Source: CAVPUA01 sp963828015
Lineage (GTDB): Bacteria; Actinomycetota; Actinomycetes; Mycobacteriales; Jatrophihabitantaceae
Direction of reading: 5' to 3'
Assembly: GCA_963828015.1 (NCBI GenBank)
Contig: CAWHCD010000002.1
Location: 185,878-249,877, forward strand
DNA length: 64,000 nucleotides
The translations under genes were made by a program, and so were the position numbers. Positions 54,635 through 62,315 of the stretch are shown in pieces (position 1 is the stretch's first letter; every line of letters begins with the position of its first letter). The notes under the pieces are model-generated. The model had not been told where the DNA came from. It worked only from the letters and a program-made list of their open reading frames with translations, and ran no database searches.

Positions 54635-54868
54635 ATGACCGCAACCGCGCAAGACCTCAAAGCACCCACCCACCTCGAGGACGACAATGACTGGCGCGTC
54701 GCCATGACCGTCGAAGTTGGTGACGGCGTACGAGAGATCGTCATCAACGACAACGGCCAACCCGTATTCATCTTGCACGGCACCAGCGCCCGGCGGATGG
54801 CGAACGAACTGCTCGCCGTGGCCGACCTCTACGACACGATCGCCGGGATCACGGACGCAGGACGATGA
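54635..54868 (+). CDS. Hypothetical protein, 77 residues
   Basis: ATG at 54635 with AAGGAGAG 6-13 bases upstream. An acidic N-terminus (TATAQDLKAPTHLEDDNDWR) leads to beta-type sequence VAMTVEVGDGVREIVINDNG and QPVFILHGTSARRMANELLA, with a helix LLAVADLYDTIAG. No known motif. The stop overlaps the next start (ATGA), so the two genes form an operon right after the tRNA. Confidence 0.65.
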   Translation: MTATAQDLKAPTHLEDDNDWRVAMTVEVGDGVREIVINDNGQPVFILHGTSARRMANELLAVADLYDTIAGITDAGR

Positions 54869-55428
54869 CCGCCATACGCCACCCGCTGCTCGACGAAGAG
54901 GAACGATTCGACGTCACCCTCCCGGATGGGTCACCGGCAACGATGACGGCCGCCGAGATCGAAGACGCTGCCCGCGAAGCGTTGAAGGCCGCGATGCACT
55001 TCATCGGGATGCAATCTGGCGTCAGGGAACTTCTGGACGACTCTTTGGCGGCCCTACCGCTGCCGGGACCGCCGCCATGCGCAGATTGGTGCAGCCGGGC
55101 TGACCACAAGAAACGCACCAGTTGGGATACGGATCCCGACGATCCCACTGAAGCGGTCTTCAAGTGGTGCGAGTTCGACGTCTACAGCGCCAACCCGAAC
55201 CAGGTCGGCGTGAGCGTCGCGGTGGAACTCACCAGCCGGGCGGAACGCGGCAGGGAGGTCGAGGTAGGCGTTTCGTTGGTGCGGCTCGACAGTGAAACCT
55301 ACGCCCCGAGCCAGGCCCGCCGGATTGCCAGGGCGCTCAAGGACGCCGCTGACATCGCAGAAGGCAAGCCGATACCGGCGAACCTGCGGCCACGGTTCGG
55401 TGGTCACCCGATCGGACGCCTCGCATAG
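54865..55428 (+). CDS. DUF6907-like protein
   Basis: 187 residues. The middle motif PPPCADWCSRADHKKRTSWD (C-x2-W-C followed by His) and the end block YAPSQARRIARALKDAADIA are features of actinobacterial DUF6907 proteins, often carried on plasmids and phages. The N-terminal 70 residues are a separate helical region (MTAAEIEDAAREALKAAMHF). A second member of this type is at 59393-59743. Role unknown. Followed by two hairpins that could end transcription. Confidence 0.68.
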   Translation: MTAIRHPLLDEEERFDVTLPDGSPATMTAAEIEDAAREALKAAMHFIGMQSGVRELLDDSLAALPLPGPPPCADWCSRADHKKRTSWDTDPDDPTEAVFKWCEFDVYSANPNQVGVSVAVELTSRAERGREVEVGVSLVRLDSETYAPSQARRIARALKDAADIAEGKPIPANLRPRFGGHPIGRLA

Positions 55429-55440
55429 ACGCAGTTGCAG

Positions 55441-55519
55441 TCCTCCTGTAGGAGGAGAACAGCAGCACTACCGATAGGGAAGGGTCGCCCCGGCTAGCTA
55501 GTAGAAAGTCAGCCGGGGC
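55441..55519 (+). terminator. Two hairpins after the DUF6907 gene
   Basis: TCCTCC-tgta-GGAGGA at 55441-55456 and GCCCCGGCT / AGCCGGGGC at 55487-55495 and 55511-55519 (9 bp, 15-base loop). Strong stems just after a stop codon fit intrinsic termination in high-GC DNA, though no U-run follows. Confidence 0.5.
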
Positions 55520-55686
55520 AATCCTCAGGCCATACCCATTGGGGCCGATCCCAACCATGGGCCGCCGAACGACCAAACGAAGAGAAAGGCCCCACCTCTA
55601 TTTGGTGGGCCTTTCCCTGTCCGCTTGGGTGCGGACTCTCGACCGTCCTAGCCGACTGACCTCGTCAAGGCTTGGACGTTCGACCT
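55520..55686. other. Non-coding region with repeat copy R1
   Basis: No gene is supported. Most of it is the direct-repeat copy R1 (55584-55685), which lies directly after the 3' end of the second DUF7144 gene. Confidence 0.4.
55584..55685. repeat. Direct repeat R1 (imperfect, about 102 bases)
   Basis: Shares with R2 (56212-56315) a hairpin of the form GGCCCCACC...GGTGGGCC, then ccctgtccgc, a short gcggac arm, and ccgactgacctcgtcaaggc. The two copies flank the second DUF7144 gene in the same orientation. R1's stem has a one-base bulge and could end transcription of the DUF7144 gene. Confidence 0.7.
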
Positions 55687-56109
55687 CTAGGCGGCGGGAC
55701 TCGACGAACTTGCCTCGTCTGATCGTGCGCCGATGCCGCGGTCGCCATAGACGGCCAGTGCCCAGACGACAGCTGCGCCCAAGCCGATGTAGGTCAGTGA
55801 CCAGATCGGGTAGTAGGGCATCCACCAGATCGCGCTGACGGCCATGACGGCGCCGGCGAAGATGCCGATCCAGCGGCTGAACTGGTTGCCGATCAAGACG
55901 CCGAACGCGCAGACCACCAGGATGATGGCGACTATCAGGTAGACCCAGCCGTAGGTGTTGAGGCTGGTCCCGAATAGAGCATCTTCCAGGTTGTCGGGCA
56001 GTGCGCCGCTGTAGCGCCAGGCCCAGATCGCGTCGAAGAACCGCATGATGCCCGCGATCCCGAGAACCGTACTTGCGAACAGCCTTGGACCTTCACCCTT
56101 GAACTCCAT
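55687..56109 (-). CDS. DUF7144-family four-helix membrane protein, copy 2
   Basis: 140 residues, ATG at 56109. Nearly the same helices as copy 1 at 7140-7556: GIAGIMRFFDAIWAWRYSGA, YGWVYLIVAIILVVCAFGVL, FSRWIGIFAGAVMAVSAIWW and MPYYPIWSLTYIGLGAAVVW. The acidic C-terminus (GARSDEASSSSPAA) differs. It shares an upstream element with copy 1 and is flanked by direct repeats R1 and R2. It lies in the accessory region next to the tRNA, so it may have arrived with a mobile segment or been copied there. Confidence 0.83.
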   Translation of the reverse strand: MEFKGEGPRLFASTVLGIAGIMRFFDAIWAWRYSGALPDNLEDALFGTSLNTYGWVYLIVAIILVVCAFGVLIGNQFSRWIGIFAGAVMAVSAIWWMPYYPIWSLTYIGLGAAVVWALAVYGDRGIGARSDEASSSSPAA

Positions 56110-56141
56110 GGCGCATTCCTCTCAATCGGATTGATGCGCTA

Positions 56142-56177
56142 CTGAGTGTGATGAGATCCCTCGATTTCGGCAATAGC
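56142..56177 (-). promoter_or_regulatory. Conserved upstream element of DUF7144 copy 2
   Basis: Minus strand begins GGCTATTGCCGAAAT and ends CATCACACTCAG, matching 7588-7623 in sequence and spacing, about 33 bases before the ATG. A shared promoter or operator is the simplest reading. Confidence 0.6.
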
Positions 56178-56211
56178 CGACTCATCGCAATCCGGACCGA
56201 TAGACCGATCG

Positions 56212-56315
56212 AAAGGAAGGCCCCACCGCTTTGGTGGGGCCTTCCCTGTCCGCGTCGCTGCGGACACCCCGACCGCCCCGACCGACTGACCTCGTCAAGG
56301 CCGGGACGCTCGCTC
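56212..56315. repeat. Direct repeat R2 (imperfect, about 104 bases)
   Basis: Contains a perfect 13-bp stem, GGAAGGCCCCACC at 56215-56227 and GGTGGGGCCTTCC at 56233-56245, then a gtccgc/gcggac hairpin and ccgactgacctcgtcaaggc. Matches R1 at 55584-55685. Sits upstream of the DUF7144 gene, where a terminator of that gene would not be expected, so the pair is better seen as a duplicated unit. Confidence 0.7.
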
Positions 56316-56700
56316 TGTCCCCGTCATTCCCAGACGACGCCCTCGAAGGCGTCGAGATACCGGTGTGGACCTCTATGTCCGCGATGCAGATGACACGTCA
56401 CCGTCCGCCCGAGGGACTCAGTTGTCTGAGGGCAGTGGCGTCTGAAGGGCGCGAAACGCGTAAGACTTGGCATGGGGGATCGCTCGACTGCGAATGTCGC
56501 GATGAACGCGGCCAGCGGTGGGCAGTTCCATCCCAGCAAGAGCCCTGACTGCTTCGACGCTACTCGCCCCTGGCCGAGAAAACGCCCCCACCGCAATCCT
56601 GCGGTCGGGGCGTTTCTCCCGTCCCTCAGTTGACGGTGACCGCCCCGGTCGGGCTGGGGACCCTCAAGCATGGCGGCTGACGCTAATGGTGCGGGGTGAG
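56316..56700. other. Non-coding region before the KOW-HTH gene end
   Basis: No credible gene on either strand; short frames are broken and of odd composition. It contains the terminator at 56580-56615. Confidence 0.45.
56580..56615 (-). terminator. Intrinsic terminator (bidirectional)
   Basis: AAACGCCCC-c-ACCGCA at 56580-56595 pairs with TGCGGT-c-GGGGCGTTT at 56600-56615 around a 4-base loop. A-rich on one side and T-rich on the other, it can work in both directions. It lies 86 bases after the stop of the KOW-HTH gene. Confidence 0.75.
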
Positions 56701-57222
56701 TTACGGCGAGTCAGGATCCTCGTATCCGCTATCGGTGGGCATTCCGGTCTCTGCGCCCCCAGTGGATCGTTTGCGTAGCCAGGTGGTGACGCTGCTGGTG
56801 CTCACGCCGAGGATGTAGGCGATGTCAGCGTGCGAGTAGAGGCCAGTGCGGTAGAGCTCGCACATGCGTTGGATTTGGTCATCGCTGATACGCCGCGGAC
56901 GTCCACGTCCCCGCCGAGGCGGGTCGACACTGAGGACGACGATCCCTTCGTCGCAGACCCGTTGGACTTTGCCCAAGCTCACTACCGCGATGCCGGTGCG
57001 CGCCCGATCACCTACTAGTGCGGGTACGCGGATCTTGACGTAGGCCGACCCCGCTACCGGGTCCGTGGACAGCACCTCTCCGATCAGCCCTTGCGCCGGG
57101 CCCTCTGCGATCCGGACCCGATCACCCTCGACGAGAACGCCGTGCTGGCCCGCCTCCCGGCCGCGGGGTACCGCGTCCTCCAACTGACTCTCCGGAAGGT
57201 TCGTCGCTAATGGTCGATGCAT
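56701..57222 (-). CDS. KOW-like domain fused to resolvase-type HTH
   Basis: 173 residues from the ATG at 57222 (a TTG at 57237 is possible). Residues about 25-45 read LVEGDRVRIAEGPAQGLIGE, a KOW-type motif as in NusG-like proteins, within a small beta domain. Next is an AT-hook-like RRGRGRPRRIS, then a helix-turn-helix like that of resolvases: DDQIQRMCELYRTGLYSHAD and IAYILGVSTSSVTTWLRKRS. This combination is unusual. It could bind both nucleic acid and the transcription machinery. An inverted repeat lies upstream (57239-57258). Lower GC than the B12 genes, as in the rest of this region. Confidence 0.7.
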   Translation of the reverse strand: MHRPLATNLPESQLEDAVPRGREAGQHGVLVEGDRVRIAEGPAQGLIGEVLSTDPVAGSAYVKIRVPALVGDRARTGIAVVSLGKVQRVCDEGIVVLSVDPPRRGRGRPRRISDDQIQRMCELYRTGLYSHADIAYILGVSTSSVTTWLRKRSTGGAETGMPTDSGYEDPDSP

Positions 57223-57238
57223 GATCTGCGTGCGCAAT

Positions 57239-57258
57239 ACTACTACACACAGAGTAGT
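57239..57258. promoter_or_regulatory. Inverted repeat upstream of KOW-HTH gene
   Basis: ACTACT-acacacag-AGTAGT, a perfect 6-bp inverted repeat with 8-base spacing, 17 bases before the ATG at 57222. Likely operator for self-control by the HTH protein; not proven. Confidence 0.5.
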
Positions 57259-57437
57259 TTCGCGGGCACGGTTAGTGGGTCACGAAAAGAGCCAGAAATG
57301 ACCCAGCGCAGCGCATAGAGGCCGAAAAGAACGACTAGCGTCGGACTCAGCGGACCACAGTTGACTGAGCGCGACACGACCTGAGTCGATTACCGTTCCT
57401 ACGGTCAGTAGCTAAATGGATCCTCTAGGTTCACACG

Positions 57438-57743
57438 ATGACCAACTGTGCCATCTTCATCGTTGACGACGAGGACCAGGAAGAACTCGTCCTGCAGGAC
57501 ACCGCGCCGCCGACTCCAGGCGCCACTGTCGTGCTCAGCGGCGTCGCCTACCAGGTGGGAACGGTCGTCATCACGCCTTGGGATGGCTCGCTATACGACA
57601 CCCAGTCAGTCGCGCATATAACGCGGGTCCAGACGGCAAACTCCGGCGGCGCAGCGGATGAGAGCACGCCCGAAGATCAAACCTCAACCCGCAGGATCGA
57701 GGCGCCGGAACGCCCCGGGTACGGGCACAGGCCCAACACGTGA
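57438..57743 (+). CDS. Hypothetical protein, 101 residues
   Basis: ATG at 57438. An acidic start, TNCAIFIVDDEDQEELVLQD, leads to a beta-type core PGATVVLSGVAYQVGTVVIT and a charged end (ESTPEDQTSTRRIEAPERPG). No known motif. Codon use and the 4-base GTGA overlap with the next frame support translation. It is divergent from the KOW-HTH gene, with about 215 bases between that hold no gene. Confidence 0.55.
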   Translation: MTNCAIFIVDDEDQEELVLQDTAPPTPGATVVLSGVAYQVGTVVITPWDGSLYDTQSVAHITRVQTANSGGAADESTPEDQTSTRRIEAPERPGYGHRPNT

Positions 57744-57985
57744 CACGTCGCCCAGCGGTTGCTCCGAACGCGAGATACAGGAGATCGGCCTACGTCGCCG
57801 TGGCCGTTAACCGGCACCGCGAGTCCACCGACGCCGGCGCACTGCGGGCCATCGCCGCCGAGCTCGTCACGCCGCTTACCGCCCCGAGGAGATCCAGCGG
57901 CAGTCCCGAAGGGAACGAGGGACAACCCTGGACTCCAGAAATATCTGGATACGGCCCGCCACACGCCGTGATCAACGCCCAGCGG
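57740..57985 (+). CDS. Uncertain small frame after the 101-residue gene (3' end unclear)
   Basis: GTG at 57740 overlaps the upstream stop by 4 bases, a sign of coupling. The first 45 residues, RRPAVAPNARYRRSAYVAVA then VNRHRESTDAGALRAIAAEL, look coding (an Arg-rich helix pair). After about 57880 the sequence loses coding character and the open frame runs through strong hairpins at 57991-58080, so the true end is unclear and a frame break is likely. The end given is nominal. Confidence 0.3.
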
Positions 57986-57990
57986 GACTG

Positions 57991-58080
57991 CCCCCTGAGG
58001 ACGACGGTTCTCAGGGGGCTTCTCCTGCCCACCCCTGTGGGGGCAGCGGTCGCCCTCGGCTCGGGGGTGCCGAGGGCGAC
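57991..58080. terminator. Tandem strong hairpins between convergent genes
   Basis: CCCCCTGAG / CTCAGGGGG at 57991-57999 and 58010-58018, and GTCGCCCTCGGC / GCCGAGGGCGAC at 58049-58060 and 58069-58080 (12 bp perfect). A weaker GC stem lies between (58026-58046). They sit between convergent gene sets and can stop transcription from both sides. Confidence 0.65.
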
Positions 58081-58220
58081 CAGTTCCCTTCCTACCCGCA
58101 ATTCAGGGATCTGTAAACACACAGTAACTGATCGACCACATAGAGTCGGCCCGAGCGACGGACTCGAGGGCCTTCACCCGTTACCCCACCCCCGCGGAAG
58201 TAACGGCCGCCCAGACGGTC

Positions 58221-58517
58221 TCAGTGCGGGGGGCGCTCAACGTCGGGGCGGTCAACTACCGTCGTACGCCGAATCAGCCGCTCGTCAAACGCCCCGTACC
58301 CCGTGCTTCTCTCACTATCCGGGTCATGGGGAGGGATCCAGAGTTCAAATCCGCAGTGAGCGCATAGGTAGACCCTGTGGTCTTCGCCAGCGGCGCAGTT
58401 GCAGTGCCGGAACCGGTAGCGGTAGGAGTGCGCCGGCCGCCAGTCCCAGTCGCACTCGGGGCAACGATCAACTGGGGCGACTTCCTCCCAGCCGTTGGAT
58501 GTCTTCCGCAGGATCAC
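58221..58517 (-). CDS. Small zinc-ribbon-like protein under a LexA-like box
   Basis: 98 residues from GTG 58517. Cys pairs spaced as in zinc ribbons: DRCPECDWDWR, RHCNCAAGEDHRVYLCAHCG. The rest is charged (DPDSERSTGYGAFDERLIRR). GGAAG is not seen upstream; the start was chosen for position after the LexA-like box. It is the last gene of the right-to-left phage-like block. No function assigned. Confidence 0.5.
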   Translation of the reverse strand: MILRKTSNGWEEVAPVDRCPECDWDWRPAHSYRYRFRHCNCAAGEDHRVYLCAHCGFELWIPPHDPDSERSTGYGAFDERLIRRTTVVDRPDVERPPH

Positions 58518-58525
58518 GCAGCCAG

Positions 58526-58541
58526 TAGAACATACGTTCGA
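58526..58541 (-). promoter_or_regulatory. LexA-like (SOS) box in the prophage-like block
   Basis: TAGAACATACGTTCGA differs from the perfect box at 36881-36896 only at the second base. As at the HNH genes, the minus strand has an ATG inside it (ATGTTCTACTGG), but here that frame stops after 21 codons. It lies 9 bases before the GTG of the zinc-ribbon gene. Confidence 0.6.
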
Positions 58542-58562
58542 TAGCTACGGGGAGGCCGGGCG

Positions 58563-59312
58563 CTATTCGCCGTCGATGTTGGAGCCTGCGGCCTTGTCGC
58601 GCCACGTGGCGAGAATGTCGCTGCGGAGTGGGTAAGTGCCCTTCATTTGGAGCCGCACGCCCGCGTTTAGCTTCTCGGCCATCTCCTTGAGTCGAGCAGC
58701 GCCGCGAGGATTCCAGCCGTTGGCAAGAGCCCACGCGTACATCTGCGAGGGCTCAAGGCGGTATCCGGCTTTGTGGAGGGTCGTCAGGACAGCGACGGCA
58801 TCACGGTGGTCCATCGCGCCAGCGAGGTTGTTCGCCTGGTTGACCATGATGGTTAGCGTCTTGAGCCCCTCGATCACGACCGGGTCATCGACGGTGGCCG
58901 CGGCTGCGCTGGTTGTCTTCGAAGGATCCGTGAGGTTGACAGGCTGACACGCCGACGCCCACCCTCCAACGTCTTTAGGGTTCCACGGGACGACGCACAG
59001 GGCGCGGGTGCGAGGATCTGTTGCGATGTCTCCGAGCTTGTCCTCGGTTGGCCATGCCGCGAGAACTGGGCCGCCATTCCACGTCCGATTTGACGACAGA
59101 GTCTTCCAAGTTTCGGTGGCAACCGTTCGCGCGTAGCGGGCGAGCTCCGTGTCTCGGGTCTGCGATCGTCCGGGTGCGAAGATCATGATTTGGCCGCCGA
59201 CTTTAGGTCGCACAGATTCGAGCCATCGCATGGCGCGACTGACTGCGGCTTGGTCGATGTTGCTCGGCTCCGTTACTGCGACCGGATAGTCCGATAGCTT
59301 GCGCTCAAACAT
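58563..59312 (-). CDS. Hypothetical prophage-region protein, 249 residues
   Basis: From ATG 59312 (MFERKLSDYPVAVTEPSNID). Readable parts: VGGQIMIFAPGRSQTRDTEL, VLAAWPTEDKLGDIATDPRT and CVVPWNPKDVGGWASACQPV. The end half is helical: LKTLTIMVNQANNLAGAMDH, YAWALANGWNPRGAARLKEM, AEKLNAGVRLQMKG. The last segment looks like a helix-turn-helix of a small DNA-binding domain. No confident family. It lies between a DUF6907-like gene and the zinc-ribbon gene in the same direction. Confidence 0.6.
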   Translation of the reverse strand: MFERKLSDYPVAVTEPSNIDQAAVSRAMRWLESVRPKVGGQIMIFAPGRSQTRDTELARYARTVATETWKTLSSNRTWNGGPVLAAWPTEDKLGDIATDPRTRALCVVPWNPKDVGGWASACQPVNLTDPSKTTSAAAATVDDPVVIEGLKTLTIMVNQANNLAGAMDHRDAVAVLTTLHKAGYRLEPSQMYAWALANGWNPRGAARLKEMAEKLNAGVRLQMKGTYPLRSDILATWRDKAAGSNIDGE

Positions 59313-59392
59313 GGTTACCGCCTGAGTCTCGTCGCTGGTTGTCCAGCCTGCCACCATGCTTCAGCATCAGCAGAGTCCTGCGCGAGACACGC

Positions 59393-59743
59393 CTAGTCAT
59401 TGGATGCCTGCCGTAGGGCTTCGATCGTGCTTGCATGCTCGAGCAGTGCCGCTGCGATCTCTCGTGCCTGATCAGCGGTGAACTCGCCGATATTTCCGCC
59501 GATGACTACTGGGTGACGGTAGTGGCCGCGCTCGTCCACCTGTTCGTGTTGTGACAAGTAGAGAGTGGCGCTCGTGGGAATCCAGTTGTGATCCAGGTAT
59601 GCGGTCTCGATCGACGTGGTTCTACCCTGATGCCAGAAATCATTGCCGGCATGCATTCGGAACGCGAGGTGCTGATCGCCGGTCACGCACCATTCGGGAC
59701 ATGGCCTGTCGGGGTACCAGCCGTAGTCTTCAGAGCTCGTCAT
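59393..59743 (-). CDS. DUF6907-like protein, prophage region
   Basis: 116 residues from ATG 59743, 4 bases after the terminase stop. The motif RPCPEWCVTGDQHLAFRMH (C-x2-W-C then His) and the end FTADQAREIAAALLEHASTI are as in DUF6907 proteins, and recall 54865-55428. Middle is beta-type (TSATLYLSQHEQVDERGHYR). Role unknown; frequent on actinobacterial phages and plasmids. Confidence 0.65.
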   Translation of the reverse strand: MTSSEDYGWYPDRPCPEWCVTGDQHLAFRMHAGNDFWHQGRTTSIETAYLDHNWIPTSATLYLSQHEQVDERGHYRHPVVIGGNIGEFTADQAREIAAALLEHASTIEALRQASND

Positions 59744-59747
59744 CGGG

Positions 59748-61385
59748 CTAGTCGAGCATGATGATGCGAGCACGGCCGCCTGACACTCCGGCGCCCTTGG
59801 ATTGAGCATCGAGGCGGCATTGCCAGGCGAGGGTGGCGGCTACGGCGGCGTCGATCTTGCGGGGCGAGTCGGGGTATTCCTTGGCGATCTGCAGACCAAC
59901 GCGCATCGACGGATTTCGGCGGGCGTTCAGGATGTGTTCGGTGAGACGAAACGTCCCGCCGTGGGTGAGATCGCCATTGCTGACCGCTTCCTCGAACGCA
60001 GCGAGGGCCTTAACCATCAGCGACCCGCGGTTCACCCACCAGTGCATGGGGTGCTGGTCGGTGGCGCGGACCTTGAGCCGGCGGGAGTAGGCCTGTTCCC
60101 ACGCCGTGAGGGTGGCTTGCCAACCGGATGGGTCTGCGTACAGTCCGACGACTCTGTAACGCTGGCAGGCGTCGCGGAACGCGGCGTCCACGAGCGTCTC
60201 GGGCGCTTCCCAGCCGGTGTCACCCTCGTCGGCTTGCCACACCCCGAGTTCGAACAGATGGCCATCGTTTACGCGGCAGCCGATCATCGCCGTGGCATCG
60301 GCGTTGCCCCTCGCGCGTCCGCGGGAACCGTCGAAACCGATCACGATCGTGTCGCCGTCCTCGATGTGCTTGTCCCGGTCGTGACAGGCCAACCATTGAT
60401 CGGCACGGATCCACGCGTCATCAGCCGACGCTGGCTGGTTCAGGTAGAAACGGCGCGCGTCAGCGGGATGCGTGCCACCGTCGTTGATTTCGGCGATAAG
60501 ACGGTCGAGGTCAATCCAGGGTGCGTCGGCGTACAGCTCCTCGAGCCCGGCCCGGAGTTCCTGCTCATCGCCCAGGTCGACGCAATGCCCTATCGGCTGC
60601 CACCGCAACACACCGTCACCGCGGGCCGTACCGGACGCGACCGAATCGGCGTAGGAGGCGGTCTGCTCGGCGACCGAGTCAGAGCCCGACGTCCACATAT
60701 TCGTCATCTCCACCGACCGGCCGCCGGTCTTCGCGAGGTTACGGCGCATCGTCGCCGCAAGGCGATGCCCCCCGTTCGACTGGTTCCACAAGTGCGACTC
60801 GTCGAGGATGACTGCCGTGTACCTCGGGCCCTCTTTCGACGCTGCCCTGGCGGTAGCCGGTGACAGCATCCCGTGCCGGGTACGAACCCGAGTGATACCG
60901 GCATCGAGTCCAGGGATCTCCGCTGACGCAGCAGCAGAGTCGAGCATCGCGACTGCCAGCCCAAGGGTCGCATCGACAGCTTGGCCCAGCGACAGCGCCG
61001 AAAGCTTTACATCGGGCGACGGGACGGCCCGCATGACCGGATCCCCGACCTCGTCCCAGCCGACGAACCTGACCGGCCCAGCAAGCTCCGCGCACGCCAA
61101 CGCAGCCGCCAGGGGCGACTTCCCGGCGCCCTTGGGCAGCACGACTTGAGCACGGCGCCAGAGAAACCGCCCGTCAGAGTCGAGGGCGTACCACCAGCAC
61201 ACGAACCGAGCTTGGGAATCCCGCCACGACCACGGACCGCCTGCGTTCTCACCATCAGGTTGGGCCAGGACCGTCTCACACCAGGCCAAGACCTGCGGGC
61301 CGGCAGTAGCGATCCCGTGATCCTGCGGCCAACCCACAGGCAGACCATCCTCACCGACCTCGATCTGCTCCAGGACCGCGGTCAT
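59748..61385 (-). CDS. terL: Phage terminase large subunit
   Basis: 545 residues. The ATPase half has RRAQVVLPKGAGKSPLAAAL (Walker A) and YTAVILDESHLWNQSNGGHR (Walker B with catalytic Glu). The nuclease half shows TIVIGFDGSRGRARGNADAT (first metal Asp), VGLYADPSGWQATLTAWEQA, and DSPRKIDAAVAATLAWQCRL near the end with the last Asp. Packages DNA into proheads with the small subunit, whose gene overlaps its start by 4 bases. No frame damage. No portal or capsid gene follows it. Confidence 0.93.
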   Translation of the reverse strand: MTAVLEQIEVGEDGLPVGWPQDHGIATAGPQVLAWCETVLAQPDGENAGGPWSWRDSQARFVCWWYALDSDGRFLWRRAQVVLPKGAGKSPLAAALACAELAGPVRFVGWDEVGDPVMRAVPSPDVKLSALSLGQAVDATLGLAVAMLDSAAASAEIPGLDAGITRVRTRHGMLSPATARAASKEGPRYTAVILDESHLWNQSNGGHRLAATMRRNLAKTGGRSVEMTNMWTSGSDSVAEQTASYADSVASGTARGDGVLRWQPIGHCVDLGDEQELRAGLEELYADAPWIDLDRLIAEINDGGTHPADARRFYLNQPASADDAWIRADQWLACHDRDKHIEDGDTIVIGFDGSRGRARGNADATAMIGCRVNDGHLFELGVWQADEGDTGWEAPETLVDAAFRDACQRYRVVGLYADPSGWQATLTAWEQAYSRRLKVRATDQHPMHWWVNRGSLMVKALAAFEEAVSNGDLTHGGTFRLTEHILNARRNPSMRVGLQIAKEYPDSPRKIDAAVAATLAWQCRLDAQSKGAGVSGGRARIIMLD

Positions 61386-61750
61386 GCCGACTTCCTGTCC
61401 CAGCGGGCCCGAGCAGCTGCCCGAGCCGACTCAGACGCAACCTTCGCCGACGATGCCGACTCATCAACCAGCGGCGACTTCAACGACTTCAACAGCGCGT
61501 TCAGCGCGGCCCGATGCTGACGCAGCTCAGAGATCAACGGCGACGCCACCAACTGCCCCATCGAGCCCTTAACCATCAGCGGCGCGTCCTTACGGGCGGC
61601 CTCGAGGTCATCGACCAGGTCAGCTTCGCGGCAGGCATCAGCCAGAACCTGACGCTCCGACGCCCGCAGCACGTAGCTGGCCGTGATCTCAGCCCACAGC
61701 TCGCGCCCACCAGGACCCAGATCCTTCGGAACCACCAGTTTCGCCGTCAC
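61382..61750 (-). CDS. terS: Phage terminase small subunit, P27-like
   Basis: 122 residues from GTG 61750 (VTAKLVVPKDLGPGGRELWA), chosen for the AGGGGGGC-type site upstream. The body is helical, with ERQVLADACREADLVDDLEA and LVASPLISELRQHRAALNAL, as in P27-type small terminases. The Ala/Arg-rich tail is SARAAARARWDRKSA. The stop overlaps the large-subunit ATG. Confidence 0.82.
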   Translation of the reverse strand: MTAKLVVPKDLGPGGRELWAEITASYVLRASERQVLADACREADLVDDLEAARKDAPLMVKGSMGQLVASPLISELRQHRAALNALLKSLKSPLVDESASSAKVASESARAAARARWDRKSA

Positions 61751-61883
61751 GAAAGCCCCCCGGAAAAAACCGGGAACACGCACGCATCCAAAGCCCAGCT
61801 ATACGCTGCGGTCTCGGTGTGGGGGCCGTTGGGGGTGTCCCCCCACCCTTGGATGGCTGCGTGTGGAGCGGCTCTTCCTGCAT

Positions 61884-62174
61884 TCATCTGATGACTCCGG
61901 GGTGTCGTTCGTCTGGTCGTCGTCTGGTCACTCGGGTCTGGTGTGACTCGTGCTGTGTCTTCACTCGATGGCAGGTGTTGCAGACGGCTTGGAGGTTGGT
62001 CAGGTTGTGGTTGTCGCCGTGTTGGATGTGGTCGACGGCGGTGGCGATACGGGTGCAGCGTGGTCCACGTATTTGGCAGAGGCCGTTGTCGCGTTCGAGG
62101 ACGGTGCGGCGTAGTAGTGGCCAACTGCCTGGTAGTCGTGATCGTCTGGTGCTGGTCGACCAGTTATGTGCCAT
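61884..62174 (-). CDS. Phage-type HNH endonuclease
   Basis: 96 residues. RLPGSWPLLRRTVLERDNGL, then CQIRGPRCTR (Cys pair), TAVDHIQHGDNHNLTNLQAV (HNH His and Asn) and CNTCHRVKTQHES (Cys pair). This is the small HNH often encoded just before the small terminase and used in DNA packaging. ATG at 62174. It is not related in detail to the DUF222-HNH proteins. Confidence 0.9.
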   Translation of the reverse strand: MAHNWSTSTRRSRLPGSWPLLRRTVLERDNGLCQIRGPRCTRIATAVDHIQHGDNHNLTNLQAVCNTCHRVKTQHESHQTRVTRRRPDERHPGVIR

Positions 62175-62315
62175 GTCGTCCTCCGTTCGTCTAGGTCGTG
62201 GTGTGGGCGCTGGCCGGTCTAGGCGCCGGAGTTAGTCGCTCGCGGCCATCGCTCCCGGCAGTTGGTTAGCTGGCCGACTGATGGGTGACGTTGACGCCGA
62301 CCCCACGACGGTCAG

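Noticed and set aside
54438..55428. tRNA-Val 3' end as a proven attachment site
   Set aside because: No repeat of the tRNA 3' end and no tyrosine integrase gene were found in the window, so integration here stays a suggestion.
57740..58528. A 262-codon gene across the hairpin cluster
   Set aside because: Coding character is lost after about 57880 and the frame runs through strong terminators and antisense of the zinc-ribbon gene; only the first part was kept, at low confidence.
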